Assembly (NCBI GenBank): GCA_027627225.1
Contig: CM051026.1
Location: 2,256,001 to 2,320,000 of the forward strand
DNA: 64,000 nt
Reading direction: 5' to 3'
From: Congeria kusceri
Lineage: Eukaryota > Mollusca > Bivalvia > Myida > Dreissenidae
The notes beneath the pieces are model-generated. The model saw only the letters and a program-made list of their open reading frames with translations. It was not told the DNA's origin and did not search any database. How positions within the stretch are numbered: position 1 is the first letter of the stretch; every line of letters begins with the position of its first letter. Position numbers and translations under genes: made by a program. Shown here piece after piece: positions 10,470 through 21,600 of this stretch.

Positions 10470-11350
10470 TACGTGTTATATTTTACTAGAGTCTAAATCT
10501 GGAAATAATTTGAATTGTAACTTATATTAAAATTATATAAAAAACGAAAATCAAAACACAGTAAAAGTACGTTTAAATCGATCGTTACTGTTTCCGTTGT
10601 TAAATTAATTTACAAAATCAGCTTTTTTTCATGAATGAACACTCAAGTGAGTAAAAACAAATAAATGATGCATTTACTAACCTTAGGCAGTGGTTACTGG
10701 GTTTTAACAGCTAATAATCTACCACCTGAAAATATAAACATTTAAATGGACGCAATTAAACCATTATAACACGATACGTGGCTAATTTTCCGTACAGAAA
10801 AAGAGAAAATCAAGTATAGGTTAATCTGCAAAAAACTATGGGCTGAGCCAAATAAGAAATACTTGAAATTCCCAGTTATTGTTCCGTACAATGTTCATGC
10901 TCCCGAATGGTGGCGTGACATATTAACGTCACTTGTTCCATCCATCCGAATTCTACTTCAACTGCCGTTGAATTTGTCTTGGTGGCAAGTGACTCGAATT
11001 CAACGAAACATAATATGCAGCGCTCCCCCCGGGTGGAGATATTGTCAGGTCGTTTCAGTCTGATGATTTTTAGCAGCATCCCTGATAAGAGGACGGATAC
11101 GTTTTCAGGGATTAATTAATTTCCCTTTGATTGTAAATTGGCTTTTGTTTGCTTTACTGGACTACAACGTGGCTATGTTAGGAATGATTTAAAAATAACC
11201 TTTATGTTTGCCGATATAAGATGTTGTGTCCTTTGTGATGCACTCACGAATCAGGTTTCTTGGTGACAGTTCAAGTACACACCTAAATTGAAAGTTCAAA
11301 TCTACTTATCGGACTTCAACTTAGACATGGTTAGAGATATTGTCTAATTA
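10470..11350. other. Non-coding stretch
   Basis: No gene is recognised. The short open frames on both strands near 10863-11079 overlap each other and lack motifs. Confidence 0.45.
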
Positions 11351-12070
11351 CTTGGCAAAAATGTTTGCCTAAATAAAACGAAATGTCACGAGCATAAACA
11401 TGACTTTAGGCCAATAATTAAGGCAAAACTAAACTCTAAAAGTCGATATTGGCGTTTTGTGTGTCTAACATCTAACTTTGCCAGGAACGATTGGAATTTA
11501 AAATAACTTTACAAAAGCGTTTGACTAAAAAACAAGATGAATCGGGTCCATGAGTTAAAGCACAAGGTCACAATTAGAGGTCAACGCTTCATCCAAAATA
11601 ATATACCCTCACCTCCTGATAGCATGTTTTATTTGATTTTTTGTAGAGGCCTATGGTTTAGTATTTTCTAATAAAACTAAAATTGTCACATGAGTGACGG
11701 ATATACCCCGCACTATGGCCTTGTCACAAGACTATGGCATCCATTCAAAAGACATGGACAGAGAGAGAATGCTTTAATTTGTCAATGGTCAACAGTGTAT
11801 TTAGAAAAAAATAACTTCAAAAGAAGCTATAACTCTGTCAACATTTAGTGGTTTGTAACAAAAGCTGAACTTGATATGACTATGTACCAAAAATAATTTA
11901 AATATGTGAAGCCTTTCATTAGATATTGTCCATGTTGTTCGGGAATTTAAGTAAAAAAGGGACCATGACTGTGTCAAAATTTAGTGGTTTGTAACCAATG
12001 TCGAACATGACCTGTATTTTATGATGCTACACATGTGTACCAATAATTATTTAAATATGTCAAGCCCAAC
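11351..12070. repeat. Diverged TCAAGGTCA-type unit and ~130-bp direct duplication
   Basis: Around 11460-11600 there is a faint version of the dispersed unit (CAGGAACGATTGGAATTTAAAATAACTT, then CACAAGGTCACAATTAGAGGTCAA). It is followed by two direct copies, at about 11828-11935 and 11965-12070, sharing ACTxTGTCAAxATTTAGTGGTTTGTAAC and AATTATTTAAATATGT.AAGCC. Confidence 0.55.
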
Positions 12071-12289
12071 ATGATCGGATATCGCTCACTTGGTAATCGA
12101 ATTCGTTATTACAATCAACAAATACTGCATACATTATATTTTGTCATTTAATAAATAATTAATGAAACCAAGTAATACAACACTATTAGCAACAGTTCCA
12201 GTATTTTATATGAACGTTGCTGAGTAAAATAGAAGGATTGAATAATACAAAATTGCGAAGGCTTTGAGAAAGTAGTGTGGTTGTTAACA

Positions 12290-12420
12290 AGGAGAGGGTG
12301 AAATAAATTTAAGTATATCTAGAAGTAGATGGACTAGTTTAAAGAAGGGACATATAAGGGAAGAGAGAGGAAAAAGGAAGAGGTATAGGGAGGAAGCGAT
12401 AGAGAATGCAAACACAGAAC
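12290..12420 (+). repeat. Purine-rich (GA) tract
   Basis: A strand-asymmetric run is dominated by GGGA, AGAGA and GAAGG words. Comparable tracts are at 15350-15545 and 52300-52470. Confidence 0.6.
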
Positions 12421-13120
12421 GGATGATTTAGTTAAACATTATCCATTATAACTGAAAAGCGCTTATTCAGAAGATCCCTGCCAGCGTAAATGATTACGGT
12501 AAATACGCGATTACCAAACTCCACACATAGATGTTTTTCCAGCTCTGCCCATCAAATCACTGTCAACACTGTCCAGGTGACCATAGTCAAATCACATTAA
12601 ATAAATACAAACGTTTGGAAAGCTGAAAAAGCGACGTGGGCACTGTAAAATCATTGCGTGTTTATGTTTACGTTTTAGTTATCTCTTTTTTAAACCCGAA
12701 ATACGAACATCACTCCTAAACCTAATTCTTATAAATAATTATACAACTGGCAAACAAAATGTTGAATGAAATAAGTATTAATCTGCAAAATTCTGCATTA
12801 TTAATGACTTCCGTACATGACTTATTTTATTAAGAAACCAAACAAATTACATCAATCAACTGAAAAAAAAATTGCATTTCTATTTAAATTTAAGGGACCT
12901 GTTCACACATTGGGAAATTGACAATTTTCTAAAGTTTTGTCATAAATTCCAAATAGAAATTATACAATATATATACAAACATGCGAAATAACACTGATGA
13001 CTAAGATATATTTGGAAAATAGAGTTTGGTTAATAGATAATCATCAATCGAATTGTAAAAAAATAGTAACGCTTTTCATCGTCATTTCGGAACACTTGCA
13101 AAGCGTCACCAATACAGTAT
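12421..13120. other. AT-rich non-coding stretch
   Basis: Nothing is recognised in this interval. Confidence 0.45.
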
Positions 13121-13131
13121 CAAAGGTTTAA

Positions 13132-13204
13132 GTCCGAATGGCTGAGTGGTTAGAGCATCAGATTTTTGATTTCGAAGGTCCCGGGTTCGAGTTCCGGCAA
13201 AGGT
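13132..13204 (+). pseudogene. tRNA-Lys(UUU)-like fragment, probably a retroposed pseudogene
   Basis: A good box A (TGGCTGAGTGGTTA) and box B (GGTTCGAGTTCC) are spaced as in a tRNA. The D arm pairs over three of four positions, the T stem CCGGG/TCCGG pairs with one wobble, and the anticodon position reads TTT in a context (GAGCATCAGA..TTT) typical of tRNA-Lys. The anticodon stem has a C-C mismatch and two wobbles. The 3' acceptor strand does not pair with the 5' strand GTCCGAA. The 7-base string CAAAGGT occurs just upstream (13121-13127) and right after the T stem (13198-13204), consistent with a target-site duplication around a 3'-truncated insertion. It is not a functional tRNA. Confidence 0.65.
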
Positions 13205-13514
13205 AAACGTTTTAATTTACCGTTGTTGTTTTTTCTTGATATACTATTTTTGTTTAGATTATTTCAGATGCTTTAGTTTTTTCAGTTAATACATATGTTG
13301 AATTTTTTTCAAAAGAACAAGTCTTTTTAACACTTCCGGAATACTTTTTCTCCTTGTGACAGAAGTTACTGTAAACAGCAAAGTGAAAATATCGATTAGA
13401 TTTTACGCAGCATTTTATTATGTTTTAGAAATAATTGAACATTATTTACAAAAGCATTCATGAAATTATTGACAAAACCAGACGATTGAAGTATGGCATT
13501 GAATTTGTTATAGA
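13205..13514. other. Non-coding spacer
   Basis: AT-rich sequence lies between the tRNA-like fragment and the inverted-repeat element. Nothing is recognised. Confidence 0.4.
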
Positions 13515-13519
13515 TTTAA

Positions 13520-15042
13520 GGTAGAAAGATCCTAATGACTTCGGAAATACTCGCGAAATATCGGTTAACTTCGGCCCATTCGCCACTAAACGTAAATCTG
13601 ATCGATCTGATCCGAAACAGTAATTATTTTCGCGAAATAAACATTACTTTTCTAATGTTTTGTTATTTTTAATTAAATTGTGAAATAAATGCTTATTTTT
13701 GGTTAAAGATGAAAGTAAAAATGTAGTTTGAACAAAAACAAGGTACTCTGGCATGGGGAATACCTTCAAATGACGTCATTGTTGGGAATTTCTGTTTACA
13801 TTTAATCATGACATTTTCGCGATATGTCTGGTGTATTTCATTACATTAAAGTTAAACTGGTTATAAATAAACGTTTATAATAACATTTATTCACACCAAC
13901 ATCTTGCAAAAATAGTCAGTCGAGATGGGTGGAGAGCGGGGCGTCGGTTGATCAAGTTTGCTGTTCTGTTTGACAATTTAAAATACTGTTCATTGTGTAA
14001 ACATGGACCTGTTCCACTGACGAATTTTGACGCTATCTACCGTTGTAAAAAAACATCTGAAAAGTATGTATCGGCGAAATGATGAGAATGGTCTAAGAGA
14101 CACCTTTTTATCCCAAAACAGTGACATTTTAACAATAGTCACAAGCTCCAAGAAGAGTCTTGTTCAAGCTATCACAAATATTTGCCAGTTTTTTTTAAAT
14201 CGTGTTAACCCAATGTAATGAAAATGTCAGATGAAGTTTTAGAAATACACGTTGATAAAATAAGTGTTTTTTTTTTTTTGAATTTGGTAACCAAGGATAT
14301 GTGAACCTCAGCTAGTGACATTTGTATTTAAAATGTTTACAGAAAACACTATTTCTTTAAAATTAACGCAACAATAATTCATTTAATATCGATACTGCAA
14401 TTACATTAAAAAATTTTTTAAAGAGAAAAACATATTTTAACATAGAAGGAAAATATTAGCTGTTTTACTTGTCTTATTTGTCATAATTTTCATAACATAG
14501 GGTTGCTTCACTCCAAATGTTATGCCTTGAGATTGTTGTGGTGAACCTATGTCAATTTATACTTTTTTCCTCTCAGATAAGGTTATCTTATATTTTGGTC
14601 TTACTGATTTTGACATACTATGAAATAAAAGTTCAAAAAAATAAATACAAAAATTAGTGTTTGGCGTATTTTTACTGTAATGAAATATGCTGTTTTTTAC
14701 CATATGCTTAGATAAATTTAATGTAATAGGTATTGTTGGTCAACTTTTGTACTTATGTTTGTAATACTTTTTCATAAGATACATATTCACCGTATAAATT
14801 AAAGCTATTCAGGAATAAATAAAACACATTTTGACAATATGTCAGTCATTTTTGTAAGTGTACCCCATAAACATTTTAGGGTGAGGTAGAAAATTGAGGG
14901 GCTATAATACAAATCGCGTTTTTGTCAAAACGTGTGGTTCGAGTTTGCTTATATTTCACAGTTTAGTCTCATAATAGATTTAATGATCAAAGATAATAAG
15001 AAAGTCAAGGTCTCAAAAACGTCACACTAGGGGCTTTCTACC
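13520..15042. mobile_element. Inverted-repeat DNA transposon remnant with TTTAA target duplication
   Basis: The ends are inverted: GGTAGAAAGATCCTAATGAC at the left and, read from the right end, GGTAGAAAGCCCCTAGTGTGAC. Both are flanked by TTTAA (13515-13519 and 15043-15047), which contains the TTAA target preferred by piggyBac-type transposases. The element is 1523 bp. The longest internal open frame (14027-14218, 62 codons) has no recognisable transposase motif, so this is probably a non-autonomous derivative. The TIR and TSD are seen; the superfamily is inferred from the TSD alone. Confidence 0.65.
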
Positions 15043-15349
15043 TTTAATCAAACCCAATGAAATTAAAATAATTGAGAAACAGTTTTTAAATAAATATCAA
15101 TAGGCCTTTTCTGAATATAAAAAAGTAAATTGTCTAGGGTTAATAATAGTAATAATAATTAATATAGGTTGTAGACATTTCAATCAACTGTTCAGTTTTT
15201 ATAGCATTTTATTCAATATTGCTTATCAAAAATGTATGTTGAATTTAGAACAATACTGGAAACGAAATTCATTTTTTTTTGTTTCGCTTGTTAAATTAAT
15301 ATTAACTATCAGCTCCTCCTTCATAAATAAGAACTCTATAGTTTAAATA

Positions 15350-15545
15350 TATGGAAAGGGACAGTGGGAATGAAAATGGGCGTGGGATAGATGAAGGAGA
15401 ATGGGGAAAGCAGATAGTGGGAGAAGAAAGGGGAACGGGTATTAGTGGGAAAGAGAATGGGAGTGGAATATGTTTAGGAGAAAGGGCAACTAGAATAGTC
15501 GGAAGTTCAATGGAAGAAATGGTATAGTGTCAAAGAAAATGAGAC
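15350..15545 (+). repeat. Purine-rich (GGGA/GAAT) tract
   Basis: Degenerate short repeats such as GTGGGA, GAATGGG and AGAAAGGG run for about 190 bases with almost no pyrimidine runs, which points to an old simple-sequence array. Confidence 0.65.
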
Positions 15546-15624
15546 AATATTCGTCTGATAAGAGTTTCATTCTTGATGACAAAGCTGGAGATTCATATAC
15601 ACTATACAAGTTTTTATTTCATAC

Positions 15625-16060
15625 TAGGTAGTGAATTATGAAAAATATCAGTGAGATATATCCCTATATCACTCACAGAGAGGGACTACTTGTTTAGGTC
15701 CCGATTTAATACAGTAAATGAAACGGACCGTCATCGATGCCGGCCTCTAAATTGTGAAATGACGTAATTAGTTTGACTTCATGACGTTATGATTCCCGCG
15801 AGATTTTCCAATAAAATGTAAAAGAAATTTGATAAAGCATAATTAAACAGAAAATGTGTTTGTTTTCGGTGTGATTACGCTTAATATCATCACCGGAAAA
15901 GGAAACAATTAGCATATAAACACTCGCGCAAGCACTCGTGAAAATTTTATTTGTCTCCCTTTTCGATCCTCTATTTAGTTAATGCTAAGTAGTGAAATAT
16001 AGAAACATATCAGGGAGATATATCCCTCTATCACTCACAGTGATGGACTACTTTTTAAAA
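15625..16060. repeat. Pair of palindromic terminal repeats flanking ~300 bp
   Basis: Near-identical ~65-bp blocks at 15627-15690 and 15990-16052 run in the same direction. Each reads GTAGTGAA.TAT..AAA.ATATCAG, then GAGATATATCCCT, ATATCACTCACAG, GA.GGACTACTT. Each block is internally palindromic around GTGAGATATA..TATATCACTCAC. Between them lies non-coding sequence (15691-15989). They could be the two ends of a small non-autonomous element or two tandem insertions. Confidence 0.6.
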
Positions 16061-16249
16061 TTTTTATTTGATTTGAACAATATTTAATTGTAGGTGTTGT
16101 CACTATTTATCATACATAATTTCCAAAACAAAGTAGTGAAGATTAATAACACCAAATGTTAAGAATACCTCTCTGATATATTGAAGTGTCTTTCCTCTTA
16201 TTTTCTCTTTGATTTTCCTCAGTCGTATTGAACCAAGTAGAGTAGAACA

Positions 16250-17350
16250 GACAATGCCTTGCGGATACAAGTTTTACACACAAGGCATTGGAGCTTGTCA
16301 TCTTGGTCTAAATTTAATTTTAGCATCCAAAGTATTTATTTTATCCTTTGCACTTTACTCATGCCAGCATATAACAACAAAAGAAGAACATTCGTATTTA
16401 AAATATTGACCATTATCTGAAGTATTGCTTTTGTAAGAACTAAATTACGAAAAAAAAATAAAAGCACGCTTTGTTTACTATTTTAAACACCACGTTACAT
16501 TTGTATTATGTCTTTGACTGTCCATTTCTTTATAACCTTGTTGAGATTGTCATCAACAAGTATGTCGGAGAGGTTTCTATCTCTCCTGTATGCCACAATT
16601 GGAGGTGTAGTAAATACCGTTTGCTGTTTAGCTTATCGACCCTCTGTAGACTGCCTTCTATAAACTTACTTCTGAAGCCTGTTTTTCGGAGTTGTGTTTT
16701 AAGTTATTTACTAAGAATTTGATAAACTGCATCTTCACTGCATGCCTTAAGTATCCGAATTCCTAGCCCATACGGTATGGATTTGTTCATTGAATTTGAA
16801 TGAGAGGAACTTAGTTGTACGTAGAGGTGTTTGTTGCTCGCTTTGCAGTACAAATATGTTACGATGTAGCCGTTTTTAAGTTTCACAGTTATATCCAGGC
16901 ATTCTATGATTTTTTCATTCCATCTCAGTTCAACTTTGATGTTTTGATGTATGCTATTTGCATGCTACATACATTTCATCAGTTCTTCTTTACCATGTCC
17001 CCATATTCCGAAGCCATCATCTATGACACATTGGAGTTAGTGAATAATTTATAAGCTCCTCGTCCCATTCGTACATAAATGTGCATAAAAGTTCTTCCTA
17101 AACGAGATCCTACCCTTCCTTTCTAGGGATCGAAGGGTATAACTTAACAAGATCAAAACAAGAAAGTAATACTTGTCCTGGTAATGGGCTTGTTAGTTCA
17201 CATAAGCTGCATAAGAAAGCTGTAGTGTCCCTTATGTAGCTTGGACTCCCCTCTACATACTCATTTAGCTCCTTCTTTGCTATCTCGCTCATTCTTTCCG
17301 TTGGTGTACCTATGCCATCAAAGATTGTGCGGTATTTTCTGTTGACTTGT
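16250..17350 (-). mobile_element. Penelope-like retroelement, decayed reverse transcriptase
   Basis: Minus-strand fragments appear in the order expected of a Penelope-like reverse transcriptase. From 17330 downward: KYRTIFDGIGTPTERMSEIA, which matches the RPIVS..G.PTE.ISEF region; then a SCFDLVKLYPSIPRKEG block with the first catalytic Asp (near 17110-17160); then IDDGFGIWG with the catalytic aspartates (about 17005-17025); then NSIHQNIKVELRW, ECLDITVKLKNG and CSSHSNSMNKSIPYGLGIRI-like blocks with the SIPYG motif (about 16740-16990). The carboxy part fades below 16500 and a GIY-YIG endonuclease is not clearly seen. Several frameshifts and stops separate the blocks, and the element cannot be active. 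Confidence 0.8.
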
Positions 17351-17730
17351 GTAATTTCGGTTGTAACGATATCGCATGTTGCGAAGTAAGTTTCGGTTAT
17401 AACGATGTTGTTTTTTACGGCCCAGTTGCAAATATTCCCTTTTTGTTACGACATTGGAGTCTTTACGAGGTGGGAAAAACATCCATCCAGGTAAAGAGTT
17501 TACGCTCGGCTTGTTAATCACTGTTGTGTTTACTTAAACAATTAAAATTGGCGTGGTAGTGTCTGTCTCTTATAACTGGCTCGTTAAATCCATTGGGCGA
17601 AAAGTTGCGAATAACATTTGATATCTTTAAAAAGACTAATGGTCGCTTCTTAATGTATTTAGTGACGACACTCGTACTCAACATGATTATTAGAACGTTA
17701 TATACGTTTCCAAAAGCCATGCAAATTACA
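17351..17730 (-). mobile_element. Probable N-terminal part of the Penelope-like element
   Basis: Upstream of the reverse transcriptase on the same strand, short open frames continue without a clear boundary. A stretch similar in position to the usual LPK.HK..N-PGRPI segment is recognisable only faintly near 17340-17390. The far end of the element was not located. Confidence 0.35.
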
Positions 17731-18479
17731 AAGGATGTTAGATAATTATTTATTATAACTATACATGCAATTTTTGGTGTTTTCCCTTATACATAGTCCT
17801 ATTTTAATGCATGTATGTCAGAGATGATTGGTGTTGCGTCTCTCTTATTTACTGATATGTTTATGTTATTGGTTGCCTATTTACGGATGTAACGATATTC
17901 GGATATAAATGCTGTGATTATTATTTTATTATTATCATTTTAATTATTTTTTTTTAAATTCATTTTTCTCCATTAATATACAATGTTAATATATTAAAGT
18001 ACCAGTTATGCATATAAACAATATTAATACACTAATATCAGTAATTATACTACATTCTTTTATGTGTATTTTGCGTAATAAATTGTTTCTAGAAAATATC
18101 CGTTTCAATTTTTAGTTTTGAGATGATTCTAGATTTAAAAAAGTGAGATACAAAAAAGTAAAAAGGAAAGAGGATAATAAAAAGGCAAGGTGTTCCCTTT
18201 AATAGACATGAGATGTTTGACTTATTGTCTTTAAAACTGGAAGACTGCTATGGGAAGGCACATGTGTGGGCGCAAATAATAAAAAGCTTCCCTAAGGTAT
18301 GTGAAAAAATAAAAAAACATAAAAAAATAAAGAAAAAGAGAAACAAAAATCCTGAGAAAAAAGGGGAAAAAAGACAGAATAGGCAAGATGCACTTCAAGG
18401 TATTAGGATGTGCAAATTTTTGCCATTTCTTAAAATGCAGATCTATTTAATTTTTCTCAAAACCAATCTGCTCTTCTAA
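17731..18479. other. AT-rich non-coding stretch
   Basis: The lysine-rich open frame at 18213-18479 comes from an A-rich run and is not supported as a gene. Confidence 0.45.
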
Positions 18480-19650
18480 ATGTATTTTCATTCTGAGAGC
18501 ATCTTCATTTAACGCTAAATATATATGACTTCATCAGGATGAGTATATAGTTTATAACTGAATTATTAGCGCCACCTTTTTGTGTTCCAGGGAAAATATC
18601 TTTTACATTGAGATCAATATGTAATTCTTTACTGCTTAAATTGTGCGGTCCCGCCATATGGGTTGTACAATATTATATTCAAATAATAAACGTGTAATAG
18701 TTTCTTTATAACTTGCACAAAATGTACAAAGTTTAGAATCTGCTAGCTTACATTTATGCAGGTATGCATTAGTGGGTAATATACACTGTAGAATCTTATA
18801 CTGAAAGTTGCGTACATTATTATTTATAGTGGCTTTAAATGGGTATTAAATATGTATTTTTCCAGTCAATATTTTGATCTTAGGAAGTCATTATGCTTTC
18901 CCATTTATGTTGCTGTTTGGTTTTAACTTCATCAACAGTTTGTTGAAGATTATATAAATATTTACACACTGCGTTTGTTTTGTGCAATTTTTTAAGTAAT
19001 GTGCTGTTGCTAAAATTAAACAGGTCTGTTTCAGATAAAAAAAATTTGTAAGTTTCTGGAATACTAACAATCAGTGTGTAATATTTTAGATAATCGCTTG
19101 TAGGTATATCATACATGTTTTTAAATGCTTCAAATGTATAATATTATTTTGTCTTGCAGTCAAATAGAAATTTAATGCCTCTATTAAACCAATTTGGGTA
19201 AAAAAGGTATGTCTGGTTGAGTTATACCATATAATCGTTTTATTTATCTGTCCTGCTATTTTAGTAGATTTAACTTTATTCCACGATAAATAGATATCTC
19301 TGAGGAATTCATTTTTAAAATTAGAAACAATGTTTTTCCTTCGGTGGACATTCGAAAACAAGGTTTACACCATATTTATTGAGTTCTTTCTGATAGAAAA
19401 TTTTCCACTGTCCTGTTTATGTCTGTTAATCTTTTAACCCAACTGGCCTTATTTGCATGTATAAAAGCAGTAATATCTGTGAGTTTAATGCACCCTGTTC
19501 TGTTGGTTTAACACGAGTGGTTCTTTAATTTTTTTCAGGTTTCCCATTCCACACAAATAAATAACAGATTTAACAATTGTTTGTATTGTAACAATTTTTG
19601 GGGTGGGAAGCATTGACAATGAATACATAATCTTCGGTAAGGCACATATC

Positions 19651-20397
19651 TTAACAACTGTAACTTTTCCAAGAATTGTAAATTTTCTGTGTTGCCACTG
19701 GTTTAAGCATTTTGTGAAATTTTGTTTGAATGTTTTTTGCTATAGCGAGATTTTCATCATTTGTAAAGTAAAAGCCGAGCGTTTTGTGCTTATATTTGTT
19801 ACATATAGTATGTGTAGTTTTAAGTGAACCAACTCGCATTACTGTGGATTTGTGTGTATTTAGTTTAAGCCCAGATATTTCACTGAAATCTTGAATGGCA
19901 TCTATCAATGCAGAGAACGAATTAAGCGTTCCATCTATAAAATATGTTGTATCGTCCGCAAAAAGTGTTTGTTTTATTTCGTGTTCGTTATTTTTTTTTC
20001 CTTTAATATCTTCATTTATTTCAATAAAATTTGACAATATTTCTATACTTAGTATCAAAAGTGTTGTTGACAAGGGACAACCTTGTTTTACACCTCGTTG
20101 TATAGAGATTGGTTCAGAAAAATTCCCATTATTTATAATTATAGTACATATGTCAGTGTAGAATAATTTAATCCATTGTATAAGTTCGGGTCCAAAATTA
20201 AATTGTGTAAGACAATGTAGCTTAAAGTCATGATCTAAACTATCAAATGCTTTTTCATAATTTGCAAAGGAGAGCAAGCCAGGTTTGTTATTATAATTAA
20301 GACAATGTTTAGTTTCAAATGTTGTCCTTACATTTTCGCCTGTATAGCTGCCTTTTATGAATCCAGTTTGCCTTGATTCTACTATTGAAGAAATCAC
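19651..20397 (-). pseudogene. LINE reverse transcriptase core fragment
   Basis: A 248-codon open frame covers the fingers-palm region: QTGFIKGSYTGENVR, then a FANYEKAFDSLDHDF block with the first catalytic Asp, VKQGCPLS, and TLFADDTTYFIDG with the catalytic DD pair, followed by LKLNTHKSTVM and KTLGFYFT in the thumb. The catalytic aspartates are intact here, but the preceding finger domain (20467-20694) is in another frame and the C-terminal part is interrupted below 19650. It is a fossil of the LINE annotated around it, not a host gene. Confidence 0.9.
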
Positions 20398-20466
20398 TTT
20401 TTTTCATTCTGGTTGCTATTGTTTTGGTTGCTATTTTATAATGAATATGTAAAGGTCTCCAGTTGT

Positions 20467-20694
20467 TTAGTGATTCAAGGTTTTTTCCTGGTTGGAAATC
20501 AATGTAATAATTCTTTGTTTGTGAAGTTGAGTTAAGTGTCCATTTACAAATGAATAGTTAATAGAATTAAGGTAGTGCGTTTTAATAACATCATACAATA
20601 CTTTGTACAATTCCGCTGACAAACCGTCTGAACCTGGGCTTTTATTATTATCCATCTCTTTTAAAGCATTTAGGCATTCATACTCTGTAAGCAA
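20467..20694 (-). pseudogene. LINE reverse transcriptase N-terminal fragment
   Basis: The fragment carries LTEYECLNALKEMDNNKSPG and GLSAELYK, the conserved segment just before the fingers domain of LINE reverse transcriptases, and then HKQRIITLI. It is separated from the core fragment by a frame break around 20400-20467. Confidence 0.85.
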
Positions 20695-21125
20695 TCCTTC
20701 GCATGATTTTTTCTCGGTTTCTGTGAGCTTTTTTATATTTAATTCAAAAAAATGTGTAGTGTTTAACTTATCTGTATCAAAGTAAGTTAGAGTAAAAATG
20801 TATATGTTTATGTATATAGTTTTGAAGTCTGTGGTTTCTATGTTATTTATTTTTAACTTATGAATGGTTTTACTTTCGTATTGTCTTTTTTCAGGATTTG
20901 CAGAGTATTTGGAATTTTTCTCAGTATGTTAAATGTGAATAGCTCTTGCTCGTAATAGCATGACTCTAATATTTCAATGATTTTTGTGTTCTTTTTCCTT
21001 ATTTCTTTTTTTTTAGTAATTGTTGAAAATTTTATACTTACATTTCTTATGGTCCCTTTTATCAATTCCCATAAGGTATTGTGGTTACAATTTTGATTGT
21101 TTCTACTAATGTTTGTATTTCCTGT

Positions 21126-21590
21126 TTAATTTTTATTTTGATAATCTTCATTCAAAAGCATTGTATTTTTCAATTTAAAGTAACCAGGTCCTTTTGCCCG
21201 AATTGTGTTATCAATAACTATTTCAATCAAAGAGTGGTCGGTTTTGTAGCCTGATTTTATTTTGGCTGTATTTATAATGTTGCATATATTTTGAGAAATT
21301 AAAAGTAGTCCAGTCTTCAAAATATTACCGGTTTTCCATTTGAAATCCAAGTGAACATTTTTGTTCTGGGTGAAGTGATCGCAGTATGTCAATCAATTTA
21401 CATGAATCAATCGTGTTGTTTATTTTATTTCTATTGTTTATATGTTTGTCTTTTTTGCCATTGTTCTTGTCTAGGTTTGGATTCAGTATTGTATTAAAAT
21501 CACCACCTATTATATAGCTTTTTATCCATATTTTGCAGCAGGAGCATTTCTAGTTGTTCATAAAAACAGTTATCGTCATTTAAATATAAA
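21126..21590 (-). pseudogene. LINE endonuclease C-terminal fragment
   Basis: Minus-strand blocks DFNTILNPNLDKN, SGYKTDHSLIEIVI and GPGYFKLKNTML are the DFN and SDH catalytic-site regions of a LINE apurinic endonuclease plus the linker to the reverse transcriptase. The N-terminal half of the endonuclease is absent, so the insertion is 5'-truncated near 21590. Confidence 0.75.
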
Positions 21591-21600
21591 ATAATACATT

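Larger units (their letters stand above)
18480..21600 (-). mobile_element. 5'-truncated LINE (non-LTR retrotransposon)
   Basis: Minus-strand ORF2 relics follow the order endonuclease, reverse transcriptase, C-terminal region. Near 21490-21515 there is a GGDFNTI-like motif of the apurinic endonuclease (reading GG then DFNTIL with one changed position). Near 21240 comes TDHSLI, corresponding to the endonuclease SDH motif, followed by GPGYFKLKN. At 20467-20694 are KSPGSDGLSAELYK and neighbours, and at 19651-20397 the reverse transcriptase core. C-terminal sequence continues to about 18500. The domain order and the GPGYFKLK and NNKSPGSDG motifs suit an L1-like clade. The first part of the endonuclease is missing, and at least three frameshifts or stops make it dead. 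Confidence 0.88.

Noticed and set aside
13132..13204. Functional tRNA-Lys
   Set aside because: The acceptor strands do not pair and the anticodon stem has a C-C mismatch; flanking direct repeats suggest a retroposed fragment.
19651..20397. A host gene of 248 residues
   Set aside because: Its motifs (FDSLDHDF, KQGCPLS, LFADDTT) are those of a LINE reverse transcriptase inside a broken element.
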